Counted from the stretch's first letter, positions 32,715-43,734 are shown. The stretch: 64,000 bases of DNA from Paractinoplanes polyasparticus (GCF_019710575.1 NZ_JAHWFK010000051.1:62001-126000); one strand, 5' to 3'. The notes: generated by a model not told the origin, from the letters alone. Numbers and translations: made by a program.

Positions 32715-34466
32715 GTGGACATGAATGAACCGAGGGGATTGCGCATAGACACCGCCGTCGCCGTGCCGATGCGCGACGGTGTCACGCTGGCAACCGACCT
32801 GTGGCGGCCGGCCGGAACCGGTCCGTGGCCGGTCCTGCTCGCCCGCACCCCGTACGGCCGGACCTCCACCGCCCACCTGGGCAACCCGAAGCTGCCTGAC
32901 ATCCGCGCCCTCGTCGACAGCGGTTACCTCGTGGTCGTTCAGGACGTACGCGGCACCGGGGCCTCTCCCGGGTTGATGGAGCCGCACCGCTTCGACCAGT
33001 GCGACACCGTCGACACGATCGCCTGGATCGACCGCCAGGCGTGGTGCGACGGCAGCGTGGGGATGTGGGGCGCGTCGTACATGGGTTTCGCGCAATGGCG
33101 GGTGGCCGCCGAGGCCCCGCCGGCGCTGCGCGCGATCGCTCCGACGATGACCTCGGCGGACGTGTACCGGGCCTGGTACTCGGCCCAGGGTGCGGTATCG
33201 CAGGGCACGCTGTTCAACTGGTCGGCCCGCATGGCTGTGGCCAACCTGTCGCGTCCGCAGAGCAACGGCCCGTCGGATCAGCGGGACGCGGCCGAGATCC
33301 GGGCCGCGCTCGACGACGCCGAAACCCTGTACTCGCTGCCGATCGGTGGCCGGGGCGCGCTCCTGCGGGGCCTCCCCTGGCTGGGGGAGATGCTCACCCA
33401 CCCGGGCTACGACGACTACTGGGCGGCCCAGTCGGCGTTGGAACACAGTGCGGCGATCACCGTCCCGGCGCTGAATGTGACCGGCTGGTACGACGTGTTC
33501 GCCGGTGAGGTCGTACGCTCGTACACCACCATGCGCCGCACCGGCGGCAGCGCGGCGGCCCGCGAGGGTCAGCAGCTCATCATCGGCCCGTGGGGCCACG
33601 GCGACGGCGCCGACCAGGGGATCTTCCCCGATCGCTCGTTCGGGCCGGCCGGATCCGTCAAGGCCGCGGCGCTGACGCAAGCCCATCTGCGGTTCTTCGA
33701 CCGGTGGGTGAGGGGCCGCACCGGGGTGGATCCGGGTGCGCGGGTACGCATCTTCGTCATGGGGCTGGACCGGTGGCGCGAGGAGGACGACTGGCCCCTG
33801 CCCGGCACCCGGTACGAGGACTACTTCCTGCACGGTTCGGGACCGGCCAACACTTCGGAAGGGGACGGCCGGCTGCACCGCAGTCCAGCCATCGACGACG
33901 TCGCCGACTCGTTCTCCTACGATCCCCTCGACCCCGTCCCGACCGTGGGCGGAGCGACGCTCGGGGCCGACGGACTCGCCGGCCCCGCCGATCAGGCGGC
34001 CGTGGAACGTCGCGGCGACGTGCTCTGCTACACCAGCGACCGCCTGGAGGAGCCGCTCGAGGTCACCGGTCATGTGGCCCTCACCGTGCACATGTCCTCG
34101 ACGGCCGTCGACACCGACGTCACGGGAAAACTGGTCGACGTCTTCCCGGACGGCCGTGCCCTCATCCTCTGTGAAGGCCTGTGCCGTATGCGGTATCGAG
34201 CCGGCGTCGGTCGACCACAGCCGCTGGAACCCGGGTCGATCGTCGAGGCCACGGTCGACATGGGCATCACCTCGAACGTCTTCGTTCCCGGCCACCGCAT
34301 CCGGCTCGAGGTGTCCAGCAGCAACTTCCCGCGGTACGACCGTAACCCCAACAACGGCGGCACCATCGCCACCACGACGGAGACCCAGGTCGCCCTGAAT
34401 CGGATCTTCCACGGCCCGACCCATCCCAGCCGACTGACGCTGCCGGTGATCGCGCGGCACCGATGA
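32715..34466 (+). CDS. CocE/NonD family X-Pro dipeptidyl-peptidase-like hydrolase
   Basis: 583 residues from GTG 32715 (ATG 32721 is also possible), 6 bp after the monooxygenase stop. PMRDGVTLATDLWRP, VVVQDVRGTGASPG, and nucleophile elbow VGMWGASYMGFAQWR (Ser about 119) are CocE/PepX landmarks; GPWGHGDGADQG supplies an active-site region His candidate, and the C-terminal jelly-roll domain (about 380-583, RIRLEVSSSNFPRYDRN) is complete. The family cleaves esters or N-terminal dipeptides. No signal peptide, so it acts in the cytosol. Confidence 0.9.
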   Translation: MDMNEPRGLRIDTAVAVPMRDGVTLATDLWRPAGTGPWPVLLARTPYGRTSTAHLGNPKLPDIRALVDSGYLVVVQDVRGTGASPGLMEPHRFDQCDTVDTIAWIDRQAWCDGSVGMWGASYMGFAQWRVAAEAPPALRAIAPTMTSADVYRAWYSAQGAVSQGTLFNWSARMAVANLSRPQSNGPSDQRDAAEIRAALDDAETLYSLPIGGRGALLRGLPWLGEMLTHPGYDDYWAAQSALEHSAAITVPALNVTGWYDVFAGEVVRSYTTMRRTGGSAAAREGQQLIIGPWGHGDGADQGIFPDRSFGPAGSVKAAALTQAHLRFFDRWVRGRTGVDPGARVRIFVMGLDRWREEDDWPLPGTRYEDYFLHGSGPANTSEGDGRLHRSPAIDDVADSFSYDPLDPVPTVGGATLGADGLAGPADQAAVERRGDVLCYTSDRLEEPLEVTGHVALTVHMSSTAVDTDVTGKLVDVFPDGRALILCEGLCRMRYRAGVGRPQPLEPGSIVEATVDMGITSNVFVPGHRIRLEVSSSNFPRYDRNPNNGGTIATTTETQVALNRIFHGPTHPSRLTLPVIARHR

Positions 34467-34566
34467 GCGTGGGCAAGGGAGACGATGTGCCACCGGTGAG
34501 TCAGTTCTACGGCTGTGAGTGGGAGGGGCGCGCGGGCCGGGACCCAGCCCGGCCGGCGGCGCGATC

Positions 34567-34582
34567 TCCGACCGCGGTCGGA
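34567..34582. promoter_or_regulatory. Perfect palindrome at the two-component promoter
   Basis: TCCGACCGCGGTCGGA is a perfect 16-bp palindrome. A -10-like GATAGC lies 20 bp further on and the kinase ATG at 34620. The same motif stands before the ABC genes. Confidence 0.75.
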
Positions 34583-34619
34583 TGGCAAGCCACGCCGGGC
34601 TGGATAGCGTGGTGGGGTC

Positions 34620-35568
34620 ATGAGTGCACGCGACCGATCCAGGCTGCCGCGCGACGCCCCGCTGGCGCTGGGCGTCGCGCTGGTGAGCCTCGTGTTCGCC
34701 TACCGGGAGCCGTGGGCCGTGGCTGTCGTGGTGGGCATGTGCGCGCCGCTGGTGATCCGCCGGGCGTACCCCCGGGCCGCGCTGGCCGCCCTGACGGTCG
34801 CGGCGGTGGTCCAGGTCGGCACGCTGGAGAGTCCGAGTGTCTCCGCGGTGGCCGTGCCGATCCTGGTGCACAGCCTCGCGCCGGCTGGAGCGGGCCGAGC
34901 ACGATCGCGCCGTCCAGGCGGCGGCCGAGGAGCGCACCGCGCTGGCCCGGGAGGTCCACGACATCGTCGCCCATTCGCTGTCGGTCATCGCCGTCCAGGC
35001 CGAGGGCGGCCGGGCGCTCACGGCGCGGCACCCGCAGCGCGCTCCGGAGATCCTGGAGACCATCGCCGGGACGGCCCGGGAGTCCCTCGGCGACCTGCGG
35101 GAGGTTGTCGCGATGCTGCGGGGCGACGGATCAGCGGTGGACGGCTCGCCGGAGGCCGCCTACCGGCCGTCGCCCGGGATCGGTGACCTCGACGAGCTGG
35201 TGTCCCGGCTCGACGGCCGGGCCCGGCTGCGCGTCGACGGCGACCGGCGGCAGGTCGGCCCGATGGCCGGGGTGACGGTGTACCGCCTGGTCCAGGAGAG
35301 CCTGACCAACGTGCTGCGGCACGCCGGACCCGGCGCCGCGGTGGACGTCCGGCTCGACATCGGAGAGCGGGCGATCGATCTGGTCGTCCGCGACGACGGG
35401 TCCGGGACGTCGCCGGCCGCCGACGGCCGGGGCACCGGTCTCGCGGCGATGCGGGAGCGGGTCCGGATGCACGACGGCACCCTGACCGCCGGCCCTCACG
35501 CCGGCCGCGGCTTCGAGGTGCACGCGGTCCTGCCCGCGCACCGGGCGCCAGGATCGGCGCGCCGATGA
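34620..35568 (+). pseudogene. Histidine kinase with internal deletion and frameshift
   Basis: The first frame begins MSARDRSRLPRDAPLALGVA and encodes about 90 residues of membrane helices up to AVPILVHSLA. At about 34885 it jumps, in another frame, to RLERAEHDRAVQAAAEERTA, LAREVHDIVAHSLSVIAVQA (phosphoacceptor His), ESLTNVLRHAGPGAAVDVR and the ATPase boxes. The linker and later transmembrane helices expected between the two are missing. The kinase core alone (from about 34890) is open and could only be made by internal initiation or frameshifting. Its stop overlaps the response regulator by ATGA. Confidence 0.75.
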
Positions 35569-36224
35569 CGCTCGGCATGTTCCTCGTCGACGACCAGCGG
35601 CTGGTCCGCGACGGACTGCGGATGATGATCGAGGCAGAGGACGACCTGACCGTGGTGGGGGAGGCCGGTGACGGCCGGGACGCCGTGGCGAGGCTGCGCG
35701 GCGTCGACGCCGACGTGGTGCTGATGGACGTCCGGATGCCGGTCATGGACGGCGTCGAGGCGACCCGGCAGCTGACCCGGCTCGGACACCCGGCCCGAGT
35801 GCTCATCCTGACCACGTTCGATCTGGACGAGTACGTCTTCGCGGCCCTGCGCGCCGGCGCGGCCGGATTCCTGCTCAAGGACGCCCGCCAGGAGGAACTG
35901 CTGGCGGCGGTCCGTGGTGTCGCCGCCGGCGGCTCGGTCGTCGCGCCGGCCGCGACCCGGCGGCTCATCGCGCACTTCGTCGACCGGATGCCGGGTGGCC
36001 CGGCGGCGCCCGACGACCGTCTCGGGCTGCTCACCCCGCGGGAGATCGAGGTGCTCGGCGCGATCGCGGCCGGCGACACCAACGCGGAGGTCGCGACGCG
36101 GCTGCACATGGCCGAGAGCACGGTGAAGACCCACATCGGCAACCTCCTGGCGAAACTGCGGTGCCGCGACCGGGTCGCCCTGGTGCTCTTCGCGTTCGAG
36201 GCCGGAGTGTCCGCACCGGACTGA
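35565..36224 (+). CDS. NarL/FixJ family response regulator
   Basis: 219 residues. FLVDDQRLVRDGLRMMIEAE, DVVLMDVRMPVMDGV (Asp about 54), VLILTTFDLDEYVF, GFLLKDARQEE (Lys about 104) are all present. LuxR HTH: LLTPREIEVLGAIAAGDTNA, MAESTVKTHIGNLLAKLRCR. Downstream lies the ABC exporter with a shared palindrome at its promoter, so these genes are the likely target. The adjacent kinase is damaged, so input may come from elsewhere. Confidence 0.92.
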   Translation: MTLGMFLVDDQRLVRDGLRMMIEAEDDLTVVGEAGDGRDAVARLRGVDADVVLMDVRMPVMDGVEATRQLTRLGHPARVLILTTFDLDEYVFAALRAGAAGFLLKDARQEELLAAVRGVAAGGSVVAPAATRRLIAHFVDRMPGGPAAPDDRLGLLTPREIEVLGAIAAGDTNAEVATRLHMAESTVKTHIGNLLAKLRCRDRVALVLFAFEAGVSAPD

Positions 36225-36236
36225 CGGCCGGCCGGC

Positions 36237-36252
36237 TCCGACCACGGTCGGA
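36237..36252. promoter_or_regulatory. Palindrome before the ABC exporter genes
   Basis: TCCGACCACGGTCGGA differs from the palindrome at 34567 by one base. A GATACT -10 lies 18 bp further on and the ATPase ATG at 36321. Probable operator of the co-encoded response regulator. Confidence 0.75.
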
Positions 36253-36320
36253 GATGGCGTGGTGAGGGGCGATACTGCGGGCCGATCTGTTCCGGCCGAC
36301 GGCTGCCTAGGTTCAGGATC

Positions 36321-37048
<728 letters not shown>

Positions 37049-37052
<4 letters not shown>

Positions 37053-39529
37053 CCGCCGTCCCCCGGACCCGCTTCCCGATGGCCCGCAACGCGCTCGCCG
37101 AACTGCGCCTCAACCCGCACCGCGTGATCGCTGTCGTCGTCGCGATCATGATCAGTGTCGGCTACCTCACCGCCTCGGTGACCGTCCTCGCCGGCGAATC
37201 GGCGACCTTCGAGCAGAGCGTCATCGCCCGGACCGCCGCGACCGACGTGGTGGTCACCGTCGGCGCCGGTGATCCGGCCGAGCACGCCGCCCTGGCCACC
37301 CGGATCAGCACGGTGGCCGGGGTCGCCTCGGCCGACCTCAGCTTCCTGTCCCAGGGGCGGGTGACCGGCTCCTCCGACTGGGTGCAGCAGCAGTCGGTCC
37401 CCGCCAACCCGAAGCTCCGCTGGGCCGACCTGACCGAGGGCCGCTGGCCCGCGACACCCGGCGAGATCGTGCTCGGCAGCGTCACCGCCCGGCAGCTCAA
37501 CCTGGACATCGGCGACCGGATCACGATCAACGACCGCAACTCGTCCGCGACCCTGACCGTCACCGGCCTCGCTCACGAGGGCAACTCGTTGCTGTCCGGG
37601 CTGGCGCCGCGCTCCTTCGTCGCACCGTCGTTCTACAGCGTCGCCGGCTCCATCCACACGTCGCTGCAGACGGAGATCCTCGTCATCGGCGACGGCACGG
37701 TCACGCAGGACCAACTCGCCGCACGCGTCACCGCGGTGGCCGGTGGCGACCGGGTCGAGACGTCCGCGGGATTCACCCAGCGCAAGTTGGCCGAGAAGAC
37801 CCAGGGCGTGTTCATCTTCCAGCTCCTGCTGCTGGTCTTCGGCGCGGTCGCGCTGCTGGTCGGGAGCATCATGATCGTGAACACTTTCCTGATCCTGGTC
37901 GCCCAGCGGCGCCGGCAGATCGGGTTGCTGCGGGCGGTCGGCGCCGGGCGGGACCAGATCCGGCGGGGACTGCTCGTCGAGGCGACAGCGATCGGCGCCA
38001 CCGGGTCCCTGCTCGGCGTCGGGCTCGGTGTGGCGCTCGCGGCCTGCGTCGCGGCCGTGCTGGACGGCGAGTTCGCCCTACCGGCCGGGCAGGTGGCTGC
38101 CGTCGCCGCCGTCGGAGTCATGATCGCGGTGCTGTCGGTGCTGGTGCCGGCGCGGCGGGCGGTCCGGATCGCCCCGCTGGACGCGCTGCGTGCCGTCGCC
38201 GACCCGGCGACCGAGCGCCGCACCTCACTCGCCCGCCGGGCTGGGTCTCTGGGCCTGATCGCCCTCGGGCTGGCTGCGATCGGCCTCGGCTTCACCGACA
38301 CCACGGTCGCACTGCTCTACTCGGTGGGCGGGTCGTTCGTGTGCGCCGCCGGGCTGCTCTCGGCCACCGGGCTGTTCCTGCCCCCGCTGCTGCGCGGCCT
38401 GGGCTCGGCCCTGCGGCGTACCGGCCCGGCCGCGCGGCTGGCCACCGACAACGCGGTGCGCAATCCCGGCCGGGCGGCCGCGACCGGCGCCGCGCTGATG
38501 CTGGCCGTCGGACTGGTCGTCGCGCTCCAGGTCGGCGCGGCCGGCATGAAGGCGACGGCCGACGGCAATCTCGACGTGCGCTATCCGGTCGACGTCACCG
38601 TGTCGATGTTCGACGGGGCGCTGCCGGCCCGCGCGACCGGTGACATCGCCGCGGTCTCGGGGATCGCCGGCGCCGCCGGGGTGCGGTCGTCGCGGGTCAC
38701 CGTCCGGGGCGGCGGCAAACCACGGCCGGTCCGGGTGCTGGGGCCCGGCGCCGACGCGATGGCTGTGGTGTCGGGTCTGCACCCGCCGGTCAGCGCCGGG
38801 GTCGTCCTCGCCGACCCGTACCTGCTGGACGAGATCGGGTTGCGGGACGGCGGCCCGGTCACCGTCACCGGCCGGTCGGGCTCGGTGACCCTGCCGGTCC
38901 GGGCCGACCATCTGGCACCCGACGAGGGGCTGGTCGTCGCGCCTCAGGTGCTCGCCACGCTCGACGACGGCGCCCCGGTCGGCACCGTGTGGGCCAAGGC
39001 GCGGCCGGGGGCCGACGTCACCGCGTTGCGGTCGCAGCTGCGGTCCGCCGTCGAACCGCTCACCGGCGCCGAGGTCGGCGGCGGGCTGTCGGCGAAGCTC
39101 ATGTACCACGCGGCTCTCGACAGGCTGCTGGCGCTGACCACCATGCTGCTCGCGGTGGCGGTCCTGATCGCGCTCGTCGGCGTCGGCAACACCCTCGGCC
39201 TGTCGGTGCTCGAACGCACCCGCGAGTCCGCACTGCTGCGGGCCCTCGGGCTGCAACGGCGGCAGCTGCGCGGGATGCTCGCCGTCGAGGCGGCCCTGCT
39301 CAGCCTCTCCGGCGCCGTCGCGGGCATCGCCGCCGGGACGTTCTTCGGCTGGATCGGCACCCACGCGGTCAGCGGCCAGCTGAACCTCGAGAACGTCCGG
39401 TTCTCGATGTCGGTGCCGCAAACCCTGACGGTCGCCGCCGTGGCCGTCGGCGCCGGCATCCTCGCCTCGGTCCTTCCCGGCCGGCGAGCGGCTCGCGCGA
39501 CACCGGTGGAGGCTCTCGCCGAGAGATGA
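37049..39529 (+). CDS. FtsX-like ABC permease (two FtsX domains)
   Basis: 826 residues. N-terminal helix about residues 22-42 (VIAVVVAIMISVGYLTASVT), large extracellular domain (about 45-240), FtsX domain 1 (about 245-370, GSIMIVNTFLILVAQRRRQI, GLLRAVGAGRDQIRRGLLVE), a second long helix pair and MacB-PCD-like domain (about 440-680), and FtsX domain 2 to the end (VGVGNTLGLSVLERTRESAL, LRALGLQRRQLRGMLAVEAA). This two-module arrangement fits BceB-like/MacB-like exporters of actinobacteria. Likely removes or senses cell-envelope active peptides; substrate unknown. Confidence 0.93.
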
Positions 39530-39535
39530 CCGGCG

Positions 39536-39740
39536 TGGCTTTGTTCGAGTAGGTGCCGTGCATGCGCTGGGATGCGGGCGATACCGCGGCCATCACGACT
39601 GGCACGTAGTCGCGGAACGATGGCATACCCGACGCTGTGTTGGCGGGTGCGGTGAGCAGATCGGTGCCGGAGACGCCCATCTGCTGCCGCAGTAACCGCG
39701 CGGCTTGCAGGATCTCTGGTCCGGAGTTGGTGGCGGTCAC
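39536..39740 (-). pseudogene. Relic of an actinobacterial tyrosine integrase (N-terminus)
   Basis: From GTG 39740 on the reverse strand: LQAARLLRQQMGVSGTDLLT, SGMPSFRDYVPVVMAAVSPA, SQRMHGTYSNKA. This matches the start of the SAM-like core-binding domain of Streptomyces-type site-specific integrases (…TFAEYVPVV-x-AAV…RTYGSYWN…). The sequence runs out at about 39540, just beyond the permease stop. No catalytic R-H-R-Y residues remain. The GTG overlaps the stop of the ORF upstream (GTGA). Confidence 0.65.
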
Positions 39741-39910
39741 TGGTCACCGCCGAGCGAGCAGGGCGGCGGTGACACGCGTTCGCGGCCGTGGAGCCGGCAC
39801 GCGCGGCGGATGTTGACCGGACTGCAGAGCTCCGCCCGGTCCCGTGGATCAGCGTCGCGGAGCAGCCGAAACAGGTCGTCAAAGGCGTCCGTGACGGGTC
39901 TGAGCGGCTT
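39737..39910 (-). pseudogene. Possible serine-recombinase C-terminal relic
   Basis: Reverse-strand codons read DAFDDLFRLLRDADPRDRAE, LCSPVNIRRACRLHGRERVS and a stop overlapping the integrase relic. The LLRDADPRDRAEL helix followed by a strand and a basic tail resembles the end of large serine recombinases. Weak similarity, no catalytic domain. Confidence 0.35.
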
Positions 39911-40043
39911 TCTTGATCGCGGTGGCCTCGCTGATTCAGGTGGCGGTGAGCGCTGGGTCGCCGCCGGCGTCGAGGGTCGCTGGGTAGCGGCTCGTTTGCT
40001 CCCGTCGACTAGAACGATGATGTCGATCGATGGGGAGGCGCTG

Positions 40044-42728
40044 ATGCGCAGGGTGATCGCAGCCGCGGTGATGACCGCGGCGATGGTGTTGGGAACAGCC
40101 GTCCAGGCGTCGGCGGAACCGTCCGACCCGTTACCCGGCTCCGGCTGGCGGGTGAGCGACGGACACACACTGACCTGGACCGCGCCGCGGCTGATGGCCG
40201 GCGACGCGGTCGTCGAGTTCTACGCCGGGGACCGGGTGCTGGGCCGGCCCAGCACGACCGACCACCGTACGTTCCGGCTCGAGGTGGACCGACTGCCGAA
40301 GCCGACTGAGCTGCAGGTCCGCGCGGGTGGCCGGCGTATCGACGGGCCGCTGCCGCAGGCGCAGCGCCGGTCTGTGGGCGACATGGAGCCGCCGGCGCTC
40401 GGCCGGGCCGGCGCGGTCGATCCCGGGCGGCCGGGGCCGTACGCAACAGTGACCGGGGAGTACACGTTGCCCCGCGTCACGCTGCCGGACTATCCGGAGG
40501 CGATCGAGATGGAGGGCGTGGTCGTCGCGCCGCAGGGCGCTGAAGGCCCGCGGCCGCTGGCCCTCTTCCTGCACGGGCGGCATTTCACCTGCTTCGCCGG
40601 TGACGATCTGGAACAGATCAGCCTGGAGTGGCCCTGCCCGGAGGGCAAGACGGCGGTCCCGAGTCACCGTGGCTACCTCGAGGCGCAGCGGCTGCTCGCA
40701 TCGCAGGGCTACGTCACGGTGTCGATCTCGGCGAACGGCGTCAACGCGCAGGACAACGACGTCGAGGATCTCGGCGCCCAGGCGCGATCGTCGCTGGTCC
40801 GGCTGCACCTGGCCCGCTGGGCGGACTGGTCCGGCAGTGGCCGAGCGTCGGCACCGGCCGCGGTCCGGGCGGCGCCGCGAGCTGATCTGGCCCGCGTGTT
40901 CCTGATCGGACACTCGCGGGGCGGCGAGGGCGTGAGCAGGGCTGCGATGGACAGCCTGACCCCGCCGCCGGCGGACCAGGACGGGTACCACGGTCAGGTC
41001 CGCTGGACCATCCGCGGCCTGCTGCTGATCGGTCCGACGATCTTCGGACAGAACATCGTTCCGGACGTCCCGTCGGCCACCATCCTGCCCAGCTGCGACG
41101 GCGACGTCGCCGACCTGCAGGGCCAGGTGTTCGTGGACGGCACGATCGGCGTCAGCCGCGGGCGCGCGCTGCACAGCGCGCTGTTCATGGTCGGCGCGAA
41201 CCACAACTACTTCAACACCGAGTGGACGCCCGGGCAGGCGGTGGCGCCGGCGTTCGACGACTTCCCGGACGACATCGAGGACGCGGTGTGCTCACCCGGC
41301 ACGCCGACCCGGATCACCGCGACCCAGCAACAACGGGCCGGGGCGACGTACATCGCGGCGGCCGCGCGGCTGTTCGTCGGTGGCGACGACCGGGTGCGCC
41401 CGCTGCTCGACGGCACCGGCGTGCGGGCACCGTCCGCCGATCCGGTCCGGGTGCTGAGCCACGCGGTCGGCGGCGCGCGGACACCGCTGATCGTTCCCGA
41501 CCGGAAGGTACGGGTGACCGGCGCCGGCGAGCTGTGCGCCGAGGTCACCCTCGACGACGACCGGATGTGCCTGTCACTTTCGGAACTCGGGCTGGCCCAG
41601 TCGCCGCACTTCGCCGACATGCGGAGAGTGCCGGAGGAGGCGGGCCGATACTCGGTGAAGATGAACTGGTCGCATGCGGGCCAGGGGGTGTCGTTCGACC
41701 CGCCGCGCGCGGTGCCGGTGGCGGACGCCCTGGCGCTGCGGATCGCCGTGCCGCCGAACACGTCGGACAACCGGTTCGGCGTCGTGGTGACCGACGACGG
41801 AGGGCGGCGTACCGAGCTGGGCGAGGTGCGGCTGGACGGGTTGCCGAGCACCGAGCTCTTGCCACGCTACTGGGCGCAGGAGGTCCGCGTACCGGTGAAG
41901 CGGCCGCAGCGGGTCACCCGGCTGGACCTCGTCCCGCGCAGTGCCGCCGGGCAGGCCTGGCTGGTCGACGCGTGGGGCTGGCGGCCAGGAACCCCGGCGC
42001 CCCGTCCGGTCGAGCTCCCGCGCGTCGACGTGGGCACACTCGCGGCCCAACCGGCGACGGAGGGCGACACAGGCGTACAGACCTTCCGGATGCCGGTCCG
42101 AGTCAGTGGCCGCGGGGGCGGACAGGTTCGCGTGTTCGTGACGGAACGCGACACCGGCGACACCCGTTCCTGGGTGGCGTCGGTGCGGCCGGGTGACCGT
42201 TCGGTCCTGGTGCCGGTCCGGGTGCCGGGCGACACCGTCTACACCGGCGACCGAATGTACGACGTCGGTGTGAAGGCGGTGCGTGGCATGGTGGTGGGTG
42301 ACTATCTGGGCGAGCTGCTGGTGGCCGAGGACGATCCGGCGCCGGCCGTGACCATCACCCCGGTCGCCGACCGGGTGACCGAAGGGGGCACGCTGACTTG
42401 GCGGGCCACGATCGACCAGCCCGCCGGTGTGGAGCTTGTCGTGTACGGCCAGCCGACGCCGCCCGGCGGCCCGGAGCTGTCCAGCACGGACGTCGATCCG
42501 CAGTGGTTCACCGACTTGACCGGGGAGGACCCGGAACCGTCCCGGCCGCTGTCCGAAACGTTCGCGGGTCCGTTCGGCGTCATCCCTGCCGGTGAGTCGA
42601 GCACCGAGCTGACCATTCCCACCGTCACCGACTCGCTGGACGAGCCAGACGAGCAGGTGCGGCTCGAGATGTACGGATCCACCGACGAGACACCCTTCAC
42701 GACGGTGACCGGCACGGTCACCGACTGA
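40044..42728 (+). CDS. Large secreted alpha/beta hydrolase with C-terminal beta domains
   Basis: 894 residues from ATG 40044, GGGGAGG 5 bp in front. Signal peptide MRRVIAAAVMTAAMVLGTAV, cleavage near AVQASA. An Ig-like/TTQ-type domain precedes the catalytic part: RPLALFLHGRHFTCFAG (His-Gly oxyanion motif), LIGHSRGGEGVSRAAMD (nucleophile Ser about 289), MVGANHNYFNTEW (His about 387). The C-terminal about 300 residues are beta domains: a galactose-binding-like region and a Calx-beta-like repeat (VTEGGTLTWRATIDQPAGVE, SLDEPDEQVRLEMYG). Resembles secreted polyester/dienelactone hydrolases of actinobacteria. A hairpin follows the stop. Confidence 0.85.
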   Translation: MRRVIAAAVMTAAMVLGTAVQASAEPSDPLPGSGWRVSDGHTLTWTAPRLMAGDAVVEFYAGDRVLGRPSTTDHRTFRLEVDRLPKPTELQVRAGGRRIDGPLPQAQRRSVGDMEPPALGRAGAVDPGRPGPYATVTGEYTLPRVTLPDYPEAIEMEGVVVAPQGAEGPRPLALFLHGRHFTCFAGDDLEQISLEWPCPEGKTAVPSHRGYLEAQRLLASQGYVTVSISANGVNAQDNDVEDLGAQARSSLVRLHLARWADWSGSGRASAPAAVRAAPRADLARVFLIGHSRGGEGVSRAAMDSLTPPPADQDGYHGQVRWTIRGLLLIGPTIFGQNIVPDVPSATILPSCDGDVADLQGQVFVDGTIGVSRGRALHSALFMVGANHNYFNTEWTPGQAVAPAFDDFPDDIEDAVCSPGTPTRITATQQQRAGATYIAAAARLFVGGDDRVRPLLDGTGVRAPSADPVRVLSHAVGGARTPLIVPDRKVRVTGAGELCAEVTLDDDRMCLSLSELGLAQSPHFADMRRVPEEAGRYSVKMNWSHAGQGVSFDPPRAVPVADALALRIAVPPNTSDNRFGVVVTDDGGRRTELGEVRLDGLPSTELLPRYWAQEVRVPVKRPQRVTRLDLVPRSAAGQAWLVDAWGWRPGTPAPRPVELPRVDVGTLAAQPATEGDTGVQTFRMPVRVSGRGGGQVRVFVTERDTGDTRSWVASVRPGDRSVLVPVRVPGDTVYTGDRMYDVGVKAVRGMVVGDYLGELLVAEDDPAPAVTITPVADRVTEGGTLTWRATIDQPAGVELVVYGQPTPPGGPELSSTDVDPQWFTDLTGEDPEPSRPLSETFAGPFGVIPAGESSTELTIPTVTDSLDEPDEQVRLEMYGSTDETPFTTVTGTVTD

Positions 42729-42747
42729 TCAGAGAATCCTGGACAGC

Positions 42748-42793
42748 CTCCGCAGAGTTGGTGCCGGCACGCAGCCACATCGACTCTGCGGAG
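42748..42793 (+). terminator. Hairpin after the large secreted hydrolase
   Basis: CTCCGCAGAGT and ACTCTGCGGAG form an 11-bp stem around a 24-nt loop that itself can pair. 19 bp after the stop codon. Confidence 0.6.
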
Positions 42794-42857
42794 CAAGGAA
42801 TGAATTTTTCACCAGCCGGCATCGGCAACAACGCGTGCTGTCACTGCGGGCAAGAGT

Positions 42858-43583
42858 TCAAGGGGATGGGCGCCACACCACGCTGACGTAGAAGAGCCGG
42901 GGGTCGTTGCCTGCGCCGTATTCGTGGTGGGAGACGCTGCCGGAGCCGGTGGGGTGGCGGATCAGGTCTCGGGTCATGCCTGTGGCCTTCATGAGGGCGT
43001 CTCGGGCTGTCACCGGTTCCAAGTCGCAACCGAAAGCTCGCAGCGCTTCGGGATATTCGGTGAAAGGGTGTGAGCGGCGCCAGGCCGCGTGCTGCCACGT
43101 GTCTGACTTGGACTGCTGGGCCAGCACCAGAGTCGCTTCGGCGGGAATGGGGAAACCGTCGGGGAAAGCGGGTGGAAGTCCGCGTTCGTCGAGCGATTCC
43201 AGGAATGTCACGTCGGTCAGGATGTGGGCATTCGCGTCGTATTCGTAAGGCGGCGCAGGTGGGCGGAGCGGCTCCAGGCGGCCGGACACCCCGCTGGCGT
43301 CGAGGGCGGCCAAGGCCGCCGCGACCACCCGGGGGGCCTGGGCGCCGTGGTCCTGCAGATCCAGGTGGAGGGTCGGGCCGTCGTCGCTCAGAAGGGCGTT
43401 TACCCAGTTGGGTAAGGGTTCGGTGGGCTCGTCCGGGTGGGGGATGGCTCGGACGGTGTCGGCTGCGGCTCGTAGGGCGGCCATGGCCGTCTCATCGTCG
43501 GGAGTATCCCGAATCACCAGCACGGCCTGGCTGGGGCGTTCGGCCACGTAGGCGGCCAGGGCGGCCTCGTCTCGTCGCAGCAT
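42858..43583 (-). CDS. Hypothetical protein, 241 residues
   Basis: A soluble protein without signal or membrane segment. Notable stretches: SQAVLVIRDTPDDETAMAAL, NWVNALLSDDGPTLHLDLQD, YEYDANAHILTDVTFLESLD, VSHHEYGAGNDPRLFYVSVV. I do not recognise the family. Codon bias is normal for the window. It converges with the secreted hydrolase and sits between it and the tnpB relic; no partner gene is evident. Confidence 0.65.
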   Translation of the reverse strand: MLRRDEAALAAYVAERPSQAVLVIRDTPDDETAMAALRAAADTVRAIPHPDEPTEPLPNWVNALLSDDGPTLHLDLQDHGAQAPRVVAAALAALDASGVSGRLEPLRPPAPPYEYDANAHILTDVTFLESLDERGLPPAFPDGFPIPAEATLVLAQQSKSDTWQHAAWRRSHPFTEYPEALRAFGCDLEPVTARDALMKATGMTRDLIRHPTGSGSVSHHEYGAGNDPRLFYVSVVWRPSP

Positions 43584-43734
43584 GGCCGGAATTCTCGCAC
43601 ACAGGCATTGACGTCGGTGGAGGAGGAATAGCTTCGATACGCTTCACGGGAGCGCTTCCGCAGTAGAGCGTGGGGTGCACTGAAGGCACGGGAAAGTACA
43701 AGTAAAGAAGATTACGAGATTGCTGGCGCTTGCG

